Source: Thiobacillus sp. (GTDB lineage: Bacteria > Pseudomonadota > Gammaproteobacteria > Burkholderiales > Thiobacillaceae). Taken from it: a stretch of 11,986 nt of DNA. The stretch is taken from NCBI GenBank assembly GCA_011391285.1, contig JAABQU010000262.1:1-11986 (forward strand). Direction: 5' to 3'. Each line of letters begins with the position of its first letter. Positions within the stretch are counted from its first letter, which is position 1. Of the stretch, positions 1 to 5,783 are shown in pieces. Position numbers and translations under genes: made by a program. Under the pieces are notes generated by a model, which was not told the origin of the DNA, searched no databases, and saw only the letters and a list, made by a program, of their open reading frames with translations.

Positions 1-185
1 TGATGGGCGAAGACGTACCGCTGACCGAACCGTGGGAAATCCGCGAGCGCCTCGAACACCAGATCGACCTGGTGATCGACGGCGGCGCCTGTGGTCTCAC
101 GCCCACCACCGTGATCGACCTCACCACCGACACCCCGGTCGTGCTGCGTTACGGCAAGGGCGACGTCACGGATATCGAGGACTGA
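1..185 (+). CDS. Sua5/YciO/YrdC-family protein, 3' end only
   Basis: Only the last 60 or so residues are in the window; the reading frame is open at the left edge, so the apparent Met at position 3 is not a start. The residues (EIRERLEHQIDLVIDGG, then PTTVIDLT and a terminal VLRYGKGD) match the C-terminal part of the Sua5/YciO/YrdC fold. In that family the S/P-TTVIDL segment followed by a 'VLR.G.G' ending is typical. YrdC/Sua5 proteins make threonylcarbamoyl-AMP for tRNA t6A37; YciO is a related paralogue of less certain role. The ending resembles the YciO type more than Sua5, which carries an additional domain, but this is a judgement from family memory. The TGA stop (183-185) lies 8 nt before the next gene, so the two are probably cotranscribed. 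The catalytic/RNA-binding N-terminal part cannot be examined. Confidence 0.85.
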   Translation, partial: MGEDVPLTEPWEIRERLEHQIDLVIDGGACGLTPTTVIDLTTDTPVVLRYGKGDVTDIED

Positions 186-193
186 GCCGCCTC

Positions 194-898
194 ATGATGG
201 AACTGACCCTGATCCAGAAAGTCGCCGTCTTTGCGTTGCCGGTGATTTTTGCCATCACCCTGCACGAAGCGGCGCACGGCTATGTCGCGCGCTTTTTTGG
301 CGACATGACCGCCGCCATGCAGGGGCGCATCACCGCCAACCCGCTCAAGCACATCGACCTGGTTGGAACCATCCTGGTGCCGCTGGCGATCCTGCTGACC
401 AGCAAACTGCTCGGCGGCGGGGCGATCCTGTTTGGCTGGGCCAAGCCGGTGCCGGTCAATTTTTCGAACCTGCGCCGTCCCAAACAGGACATGCTGTGGG
501 TCGCCGCTGCCGGCCCGGGCATGAACTTTGTCATGGCGGTGTTCTGGGCCTTGATGATCCAGCTGGGTCATGCGCTCGGCAATAGCTTCAGCATGCCGCT
601 GATGCTGATGGGCGCAGCCGGCGTGTTCATCAACGTGATTCTGATGGCGTTGAATCTCATCCCCTTGCCGCCGCTCGACGGTGGCCGCATCGCCGTGAGT
701 TTGCTGCCGATGAAACAGGCGATCAGCTTTTCGAAAATCGAACCCTATGGCTTTTTCATTCTGCTGGGCCTGTTGTTCAGCGGCATTCTCGGCATCATCA
801 TGTGGCCGTTGATCAGCCTGTTTATCGGGCTGGTTGCGCTGGTCACTGCCCTTGACCCCACCCAACTGCTCGGCCTGATCCAGGTCGTGCTGTCCTGA
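194..898 (+). CDS. Site-2 protease-like zinc metallopeptidase (M50 family)
   Basis: A polytopic membrane metalloprotease of 234 residues. The zinc motif HEAAH is at residues 24-28, inside the first hydrophobic segment. The second conserved M50 motif, NLIPLPPLDGG, is at residues 154-164 and supplies the Asp ligand (D162). Further hydrophobic stretches lie around residues 60-80, 103-125, 130-155 and 185-230, as expected for the small M50B group. These enzymes cleave substrates within the membrane; the substrate here is unknown, and no anti-sigma factor is adjacent. The frame is open back to position 32, but the upstream stretch overlaps the previous gene and reads as Arg/His-rich shadow sequence. 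The Met codons at 194/197 give a normal M50 N-terminus, with GAGGA at 177-181 as a somewhat distant ribosome site. Start choice between 194 and 197 is open. The gene follows the Sua5/YciO gene by 8 nt and precedes trpS by 38 nt. Confidence 0.9.
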   Translation: MMELTLIQKVAVFALPVIFAITLHEAAHGYVARFFGDMTAAMQGRITANPLKHIDLVGTILVPLAILLTSKLLGGGAILFGWAKPVPVNFSNLRRPKQDMLWVAAAGPGMNFVMAVFWALMIQLGHALGNSFSMPLMLMGAAGVFINVILMALNLIPLPPLDGGRIAVSLLPMKQAISFSKIEPYGFFILLGLLFSGILGIIMWPLISLFIGLVALVTALDPTQLLGLIQVVLS

Positions 899-936
899 CC
901 CTTTCCGCTCACCCTCACTGCTTACCACTCACCCAC

Positions 937-2139
937 ATGTATTCCGACCGCGTACTTTCCGGCATGCGTCCCACCGGACGCCTGCATCTTGGCCACTACC
1001 ACGGCGTGCTGAAAAACTGGCTGCATCTGCAGAACGAATATCAGTGCCTGTTTTTCGTCGCCGACTGGCATGCGCTGACCACGCATTACGACAGCCCGCA
1101 GGCGATCGAGGACAACGGGCGCGACATGGTGATCGACTGGCTGGCCGCTGGCGTTGACCCAGCGCAGGCCACCCTGTTCGTGCAGTCGCGCGTGATCGAA
1201 CACGCCGAACTGCATCTGCTGTTGTCGATGATGACGCCGCTCGGCTGGCTCGAACGCGTGCCGACCTACAAGGATCAGCAGGAAAAGCTCTCCGAGAAGG
1301 ATCTCTCCACCTATGGCTTCCTCGGCTATCCCTTGCTGCAAAGCGCCGACATCCTGATCTACCGCGCCAATCTGGTGCCGGTCGGCGAAGACCAGGTGCC
1401 GCACATCGAATTCACCCGCGAAATCTGCCGCCGCTTCAACCATTTGTATGGCCGCGAACCCGGCTTCGAGGACAAGGCGCGCGCGGCGGTCAAAAAGCTC
1501 GGCTCGAAAAAAGCTCGTCTGTACGAAGAATGCCGCACCGCCTATCAGGAAAAAGGCGACGACGAGGCGCTGGAATCCGCCCAGGCGCTGCTGAACGACG
1601 CGCAGAACCTGTCGATGAACGACCGTGAGCGCCTGTTTGGTTATCTCGAAGGCTCCGGCAAGATGATTCTCGCCGAGCCCGAAGCCTTGCTGACCGCGGC
1701 CTCAAAAATGCCGGGGCTCGACGGCCAGAAAATGTCCAAGTCGTACAACAACACCATCGCCCTGCGCGAAGACCCCGACATGGTGACGAAGAAAATCCGC
1801 ACCATGCCGACCGATCCCGCGCGCGTGCGCCGCACCGATCCTGGCAACCCGGCCAACTGCCCGGTGTGGCAGTTCCATCTGGTGTATTCCGACGACAGCG
1901 TGCGTCAGTGGGCAACCGCAGGCTGCACCAGCGCCGGCATCGGCTGCCTCGAATGCAAACAGCCGGTGATCGACGCCGTGCTGGCCGAACTCGCCCCGAT
2001 CCGCGAACGTGCGCAGTTCTACGAAGAAAATCCGGATCAGGTGCGCAACATCCTCGCCGACGGCAGCGAAAAGGCACAGGAACTGGCGCGCGACACCATG
2101 CGCGATGTGCGCGAATCGATGGGGCTGACCTTCGGCTGA
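937..2139 (+). CDS. trpS: Tryptophan--tRNA ligase (TrpRS)
   Basis: Class I aminoacyl-tRNA synthetase of 400 residues that charges tRNA-Trp in the cytoplasm. The class signature HIGH appears as HLGH (residues 17-20, preceded by PTGRL) and the second signature as KMSKS (265-269). Both are intact, so it should be active. It is longer than the roughly 330-residue E. coli-type enzyme. The extra length includes a charged insertion near residues 175-240 (ESAQALLNDAQNLSMNDRER region) that is seen in some proteobacterial TrpRS. Four cysteines (C308, C330, C337, C340) form C-x21-C-x6-C-x2-C, nearly the C-x22-C-x6-C-x2-C [4Fe-4S] motif known from Thermotoga maritima TrpRS. The start at 937 places the catalytic N-terminus correctly (MYSDRVLSGMRPTG), although no good Shine-Dalgarno is visible. 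It is probably expressed with the upstream M50 gene. No trp leader, T-box or attenuator was recognised. Confidence 0.97.
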   Translation: MYSDRVLSGMRPTGRLHLGHYHGVLKNWLHLQNEYQCLFFVADWHALTTHYDSPQAIEDNGRDMVIDWLAAGVDPAQATLFVQSRVIEHAELHLLLSMMTPLGWLERVPTYKDQQEKLSEKDLSTYGFLGYPLLQSADILIYRANLVPVGEDQVPHIEFTREICRRFNHLYGREPGFEDKARAAVKKLGSKKARLYEECRTAYQEKGDDEALESAQALLNDAQNLSMNDRERLFGYLEGSGKMILAEPEALLTAASKMPGLDGQKMSKSYNNTIALREDPDMVTKKIRTMPTDPARVRRTDPGNPANCPVWQFHLVYSDDSVRQWATAGCTSAGIGCLECKQPVIDAVLAELAPIRERAQFYEENPDQVRNILADGSEKAQELARDTMRDVRESMGLTFG

Positions 2140-2151
2140 GGCCACATGTGA

Positions 2152-2215
2152 GGGATTCGGCAGGCTGACATCTGGATGCGTCCATCAGCCGGATCCCGCA
2201 GCGGGGTGCCGAATC
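2152..2215 (+). other. Compact three-way-junction inverted-repeat structure (RNA candidate)
   Basis: Begins 12 nt after the trpS stop. Outer stem: GATTCGGCA (2154-2162) with TGCCGAATC (2207-2215), 9 perfect pairs. Arm 2: GGCTGA (2163-2168) with TCAGCC (2185-2190), continued after a 4-nt bulge by TGGA/TCCA around a TGCG loop. Arm 3: CCCG (2195-2198) with CGGG (2202-2205) around CAG. A competing 9-pair stem also exists: GGGATTCGG (2152-2160) with CCGGATCCC (2189-2197), containing one G-U. No U-run follows, so it is not a standard intrinsic terminator. It could be a 3' end of the trpS transcript, a cis-regulatory leader of exbB, a small RNA or a REP-like element. No known riboswitch core was recognised. 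Confidence 0.35.
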
Positions 2216-2351
2216 TATTCGCTTGTTCCCCGCGTGTTGCTGCAATCCTATTTGTCTTCACCTCACACCCGCGCCGAACCTTGAGCGGCTGCAGCAGTCA
2301 TAGCGTTCCGGTCTATCCATCGTGTCGTAGCACTTTCCGCAGGAATCCAAC

Positions 2352-2999
2352 ATGCAAGAACTGAACGAAAGCTGGGTGGCATTGAAATCAGGCGGATTCA
2401 TCGTCCTGCCCTTGTCCGTGCTGGCCGTCATCGCCCTCGCCATCATGCTGGAAAAAGCGGTCTTGTATTGGCGTTTTGCGCGGCTGTCCAGCGACGTGCT
2501 GAATCTGGTCGAAACCTACGGCTTCGCCTGGGCCGATCTGGAAAAAATCCTGTCCGGGTTGAGCAGCCGCCACTATTTCAAGCGGTTTTTTGAGGTGGTG
2601 ATCTCCAACCGGCATCATCCTTCGTGGTGGACCGAATCACGCGCGGCCGATGAGGCCCAGTTGATCGAGACCTCGCTTGCCCGCAGGTTGTGGGTGCTGG
2701 AAACCATCGTCACCGCAGCGCCCCTGCTCGGGCTGGTTGGCACCGTGCTAGGCATGATGGATGCCTTCAAGATCATCGGCGGCGAAGGCATCGTCAATCC
2801 CACTGGCGTGACCGGCGGCGTGGCGCAGGCGCTGGTTGCCACCGTGATTGGTCTGCTGATCGCGTTGATTGCGCTGTTCGGCTTCAATTACTTTTCGCGC
2901 GTGCAGTCGCAAACCATGGATGAAATGGAGCGCCTCGGAACGCGCCTGATCGACCACATTCGCCTCGATCAGGAAGGCCGCACGCATGAAGCGCCGTAA
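2352..2999 (+). CDS. exbB: MotA/TolQ/ExbB-family proton channel protein (ExbB)
   Basis: Inner-membrane channel subunit of 215 residues that, with ExbD/TolR, couples the proton gradient to a periplasmic effector. Three hydrophobic segments have the family layout: TM1 about 15-35, then a cytoplasmic stretch, TM2 about 116-138 with the hallmark APLLGLVGTVLGMMDAF, and TM3 about 160-182 (ALVATVIGLLIALIALFGF). The start has a good ribosome site, AGGA at 2341-2344, 7 nt before ATG. It overlaps exbD by 14 nt, which implies translational coupling. It could be called TolQ on sequence alone. However, no tolA, tolB or pal follows, and the third gene of the cluster is TonB-like, so ExbB is preferred. The nearest upstream gene is trpS, 212 nt away, so it probably has its own promoter, but I could not pick convincing -35/-10 boxes. 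Confidence 0.9.
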   Translation: MQELNESWVALKSGGFIVLPLSVLAVIALAIMLEKAVLYWRFARLSSDVLNLVETYGFAWADLEKILSGLSSRHYFKRFFEVVISNRHHPSWWTESRAADEAQLIETSLARRLWVLETIVTAAPLLGLVGTVLGMMDAFKIIGGEGIVNPTGVTGGVAQALVATVIGLLIALIALFGFNYFSRVQSQTMDEMERLGTRLIDHIRLDQEGRTHEAP

Positions 3000-3387
3000 G
3001 CTGCGCACCTACCGCAAGGGGCGGATCGAGATCATCCCGATGATCGACGTCATGTTCTTTCTGCTCGCCACCTTCATGCTGGCGTCGCTGTCGATGCAGA
3101 ACCTGGATTCCATCAAGGTCAACCTGCCGCAGGGTCAAGCCGAAAAACTCAAGGTCGAGCAGCCGCTGACGCTGACGCTCACCGGAGACAGCCGCATACT
3201 CGTCAACCAAACGCCGGTCACGCTCGATACGCTCGCTGCCACGCTCAGACCGCTGATCCGCGATGCCAAGCAGAATGTGGTCGTGTCTGCCGACAACGAT
3301 GCGCCACAGGGGCTGGTCGTCCAGGCCATGCTGCGGGCGCGCGAGGCGGGCGCAGTTCATTTCCTGATCGCCGTCAAACATCAGTGA
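2986..3387 (+). CDS. exbD: ExbD/TolR-family biopolymer transport protein
   Basis: Single-pass inner-membrane protein of 133 residues and the partner of the preceding ExbB. The N-terminus is short, basic and cytoplasmic (MKRRKLRTYRKGR). It is followed by IEIIPMIDVMFFLLATFML, the family's transmembrane helix, with the essential proton-carrying aspartate at D21 (equivalent to D25 of E. coli ExbD). The periplasmic remainder (about 37-133) shows the usual ExbD/TolR fold pattern: VNLPQG, then LTLTGDSRILVNQ, VVVSADNDAPQGLVVQAM and a final VHFLIAVK. Length is close to E. coli ExbD (141). A strong ribosome site AGGAAGG (2971-2977) lies inside the end of exbB, 8 nt before ATG. The next gene begins 13 nt after its TGA. 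Confidence 0.93.
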   Translation: MKRRKLRTYRKGRIEIIPMIDVMFFLLATFMLASLSMQNLDSIKVNLPQGQAEKLKVEQPLTLTLTGDSRILVNQTPVTLDTLAATLRPLIRDAKQNVVVSADNDAPQGLVVQAMLRAREAGAVHFLIAVKHQ

Positions 3388-3400
3388 CACTGCGGTAAGC

Positions 3401-4213
3401 ATGCCCGGAATGATGTCGAAAGAACCATCATTTTGGTGGCCGGTTCCACTGGCCATCGTGCTGTGGCTGGGGCTGCTGTGGGGCATGGGCTTTGTTTTGA
3501 AATCGCCTCCAATTGCACCGCCGCTCGCTGCCATCGACGCGCGGCTGGTGGAACTGCCCGAAGCCCAGCCCGCCCAGCAACCGGTGCCGGTCGCCGCCGT
3601 GAAACCGCAACCCAGGGTTGCGGCCAAGCCAAAATTGCGCACCCCCACGCTTGTGCCGCCACGCCTCCAAGATCCGCAGCCCGAATCTGTGCCACCCGCG
3701 CCAGACCCCATCACCAAGCCTGCGCTGCCGTTGAATCTTGAGCGCCCGAACGACCCTGCGCCGACCGACATGATGTCGTACATCAACGCTCAAAGGGCGC
3801 GTCGCCAGGCCGAGGACGCGGGCAGCAGCGCCCAGCTACCCAGCGCCGACGAAATCCGCATGGCCAACATACGCCGCAACCTGCAGCCAGCCGGCACCAA
3901 TGGCATTTTCCAGATCCTGGACATTCAGCCGCGTTCTGCACGCTTTTCGTTTCGCGCCTGGACCTCAAACGCCAGCAACCCGCGCCGCGAAACGATCGAA
4001 GTCCATGCCGGACCCGACAGGGATATTCAACTGGCCATCATTCGCCGGATGATCAGCCTGATCCGCGACTACTACAAAGGCGATTTCAACTGGGAATCAC
4101 AACGGCTTGGGCAAGTGGTCGTGCTGTCGGCACGCGAAGAAGACACGGCTCAACTCGAGGACTTTATGAAGCGAGAGTTTTTTGGCGTGGGGGTCAAAAA
4201 CCAGGCGCATTGA
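3401..4213 (+). CDS. TonB-like periplasm-spanning protein with unrecognised C-terminal domain
   Basis: Third gene of the exbB-exbD cluster, 270 residues. Architecture seen: a short cytoplasmic N-terminus; one hydrophobic helix about 14-33 (PVPLAIVLWLGLLWGMGFVL); a proline/alanine/lysine-rich linker about 50-125; a charged segment with NAQRARRQAEDA around 127-138; and a compact domain about 150-262. This anchor-linker-domain plan is that of TonB/TolA, the effector moved by ExbBD. However, the C-terminal domain (IFQILDIQ.RSARFSFRAW ... IIRRMISLIRDYYKGDF ... VVVLSAREED) lacks a recognisable TonB C-terminal motif (YP...A...G.V). The helix also has no histidine like H20 of TonB. I infer it is the force-transmitting partner; its target is unknown, and no TonB-dependent receptor is in the window. 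The start is uncertain: ATG at 3401, 3410 or 3413 are all possible, and GGTAAG (3394-3399) fits 3410 better. Confidence 0.75.
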   Translation: MPGMMSKEPSFWWPVPLAIVLWLGLLWGMGFVLKSPPIAPPLAAIDARLVELPEAQPAQQPVPVAAVKPQPRVAAKPKLRTPTLVPPRLQDPQPESVPPAPDPITKPALPLNLERPNDPAPTDMMSYINAQRARRQAEDAGSSAQLPSADEIRMANIRRNLQPAGTNGIFQILDIQPRSARFSFRAWTSNASNPRRETIEVHAGPDRDIQLAIIRRMISLIRDYYKGDFNWESQRLGQVVVLSAREEDTAQLEDFMKREFFGVGVKNQAH

Positions 4214-4217
4214 GAAG

Positions 4218-4291
4218 GGCGCGTACCCGCATTTTTAGAAGGGTTGAATGAGTACTCTCGACCCGTTGCAGACGGGTTGATGGTGCGCGCC
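4218..4291 (+). terminator. Nested stem structure after the exbBD-TonB-like cluster
   Basis: GGCGCGTACC (4218-4227) can pair with GGTGCGCGCC (4282-4291) over 10 positions with one G-U. Inside it, TCGACCCGT (4258-4266) pairs with ACGGGTTGA (4272-4280) around TGCAG, again with one G-U. It starts 5 nt after the stop of the TonB-like gene, so it may mark the transcript's 3' end. No U-tract follows, so a classical intrinsic terminator is not shown; it may instead protect the 3' end or be chance in GC-rich DNA. Confidence 0.3.
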
Positions 4292-4322
4292 AGCCTTAAA
4301 CGAACGATTACTGATTGCACCT

Positions 4323-4364
4323 CGCACCGCGCCCACAGCAAAATCGAAGGGCTGCGCGTGTGCG
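4323..4364 (-). terminator. GC-rich hairpin downstream of the efflux operon
   Basis: CGCACCGCGC (4323-4332) pairs with GCGCGTGTGCG (4354-4364) with one bulged base, and AGC/GCT (4337-4339, 4351-4353) continues the stem. On the minus strand it begins 22 nt after the outer-membrane factor stop (4386-4388). The stem is stable but is not followed by a U-run on either strand, so intrinsic termination is only a suggestion. Confidence 0.3.
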
Positions 4365-4385
4365 TTATCTGGGGCGCTGCCTGTG

Positions 4386-5783
4386 TCATTGCCAACCACC
4401 GCCGAGCACCTTGTACAGCGTCACGCGGTTGGCGGCGTCGGCCAGCCGCACGATGATCAACTCCTGTTCGGCAAGGTAGAGCGAGCGCTGGGCGTCGAGT
4501 AAGCCCAGATAGCTGTCCGCCCCGCCCTTGTAACGCGCATCGGACAGGCGGAAAGCTGCCCGCGTGGCCTCAACCTGCTGGCGCCGGGCGTCAAGCCGCT
4601 CGGCGAGCGAGGCACGGTCTGCCAACGCATCGGCCACCTCACGGAAGGCGCTCTGGATAGCCTTCTCGTACTGCGCCACGTTGATGTCGCGCTGCACCTC
4701 GGCCACGTCCAGGCTCGCCTGCAGGCGTCCCGCCTCGAAAATGGGGATGCGTATCTGCGGCATGAAACTCCAGGCGCCGGATCCGCCGCTGAACAGGCCG
4801 TCCAGGGTGCTGCTGGCGGTGCCGGCGGCGGCGGTCAGCGTAATGCTCGGGAAGAAAGCAGCGTGTGCGGCGCCGATGCTGGCGTTTGCAGCACGCAGCG
4901 CGCGTTCGGCCTGCAGGATATCGGGGCGGCGCGTGAGCACGTCGGAAGGCACGCCAGTTGGCAGTTCGGCCACAGTGCTGAGCGTGTCGGTAATCGTGGC
5001 GGGCAGCAGGTCGGCCGGCACCGGGGCGCCGACAACGAGTGCGAGCGCGTTCCCGTCCTGCGCGGCGAAGCTGGTGTAACGCGCAACGTCGGCACGGGCG
5101 CTTTGCAGCAGCTGCTGCGATTGGTTCAGGTCGAGCGCCGAGACCGCACCGGCTTCGAAACTGCGGCGGTTCAGATCGTGGGACTTCTGCCGCGTTTCGT
5201 AGGTGCTGCGCGCCAGTGCCAGGCGTTCGTTGTCAAACGCGAGTGTCAGCCAGGTGCCGGCGACTTCGGCCACCAGGCTGATCTGGGCGCTGCGGCGCGC
5301 TTCCTCGGTACCGAGATATTGCTCCAGCGCCGCTGCGTTGAGGCTGCGGATGCGGCCGAAGAAATCCAGCTCGTAAGCGGAAAAACCGATCGTGGCGTTG
5401 TACTGGCGGTTGATTTCGGCCTCGCCGCTGCTGGTCAGTTCGCCCGGCAGACGCTGTGCGGTCTGGCTGCCTGTTGCACCGATGGCGGGGAACAGGTCGG
5501 CGCGCTGGATGCGGTGCTGCGCGCGGGCTTTCTCGATGTTGAGCGCGGCGACGCGCAGGTCGCGGTTATTGGCGAGAGCCAGCGCGATCACGTCGCGCAG
5601 TTGTGCATGGGCGAAATAGTCGCGCCAGACGATGGCGTCGGCAGGCGTCGCTGGTGCTGCCTGGGGCGTATTTGGAAAACGCGCCGGCACTGGCGCCACG
5701 GGGCGCTGGTATTCCGGGATCATCGTGCAGGCGCTCGCCAGGCTGGCGGCAATTGCGATGGTCAGGGTGCGTAACGGGCTCAT
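4386..5783 (-). CDS. Outer-membrane factor lipoprotein of RND efflux system (NodT/OprM-like)
   Basis: TolC-fold outer-membrane channel of 465 residues and the exit duct of the tripartite pump encoded just upstream. The N-terminus [19 protein letters not shown] is a lipoprotein signal with the acylated cysteine at residue 19. Then come TMIPEYQRP and a 'W..YF....L..VI..AL..N.DL' segment typical of OprM/CusC/AdeK-type proteins. Two outer-membrane efflux repeats follow, about 60-245 (AYELDFFGRIRSLNAAALEQ) and about 265-455 (DVLTRRPDILQAERALRAAN and IPIFEAGR). Both are hallmark motifs, and the length is normal. The frame stays open upstream into the pump gene, but that extension is antisense-like filler. 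The ATG at 5783-5781 shares its A with the pump's TGA stop (TGATG), so translation is coupled. This is the last gene of the operon. Confidence 0.95.
   Translation of the reverse strand: MSPLRTLTIAIAASLASACTMIPEYQRPVAPVPARFPNTPQAAPATPADAIVWRDYFAHAQLRDVIALALANNRDLRVAALNIEKARAQHRIQRADLFPAIGATGSQTAQRLPGELTSSGEAEINRQYNATIGFSAYELDFFGRIRSLNAAALEQYLGTEEARRSAQISLVAEVAGTWLTLAFDNERLALARSTYETRQKSHDLNRRSFEAGAVSALDLNQSQQLLQSARADVARYTSFAAQDGNALALVVGAPVPADLLPATITDTLSTVAELPTGVPSDVLTRRPDILQAERALRAANASIGAAHAAFFPSITLTAAAGTASSTLDGLFSGGSGAWSFMPQIRIPIFEAGRLQASLDVAEVQRDINVAQYEKAIQSAFREVADALADRASLAERLDARRQQVEATRAAFRLSDARYKGGADSYLGLLDAQRSLYLAEQELIIVRLADAANRVTLYKVLGGGWQ

Noticed and set aside
32..193. N-terminal extension of the M50 peptidase frame
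   Set aside because: It overlaps the Sua5/YciO gene in another frame, reads as Arg/His/Pro-rich filler and would place about 54 extra residues before a normal M50 start.
149..928. Long minus-strand ORF opposite the M50 gene
   Set aside because: Gln/His/Asp-rich composition typical of antisense frames in GC-rich DNA. The plus strand encodes a protein with conserved motifs.
2154..2215. Hammerhead ribozyme, TPP or purine riboswitch at the three-way junction
   Set aside because: The conserved core sequences of these RNAs are absent; only the general junction shape is shared.
2352..3387. Assignment of the two channel genes as tolQ/tolR
   Set aside because: No tolA, tolB, pal or ybgF/ybgC neighbours. 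The third gene lacks a TolA-like helical domain, so ExbB/ExbD is the better label, though not proven.
2884..3786. 300-codon minus-strand ORF opposite exbD and the TonB-like gene
   Set aside because: Low-complexity Gly/Ser/Arg-rich translation with no motif; exbD on the other strand is clearly real.
4257..4281. tRNA gene or phage attachment site in the convergent gap
   Set aside because: The hairpin briefly resembled a tRNA arm, but there is no cloverleaf, no CCA end, and no direct repeat or integrase nearby.
4863..5774. 303-codon plus-strand ORF opposite the outer-membrane factor
   Set aside because: Shadow of a well-conserved OprM-type gene; no domain or plausible start signal.
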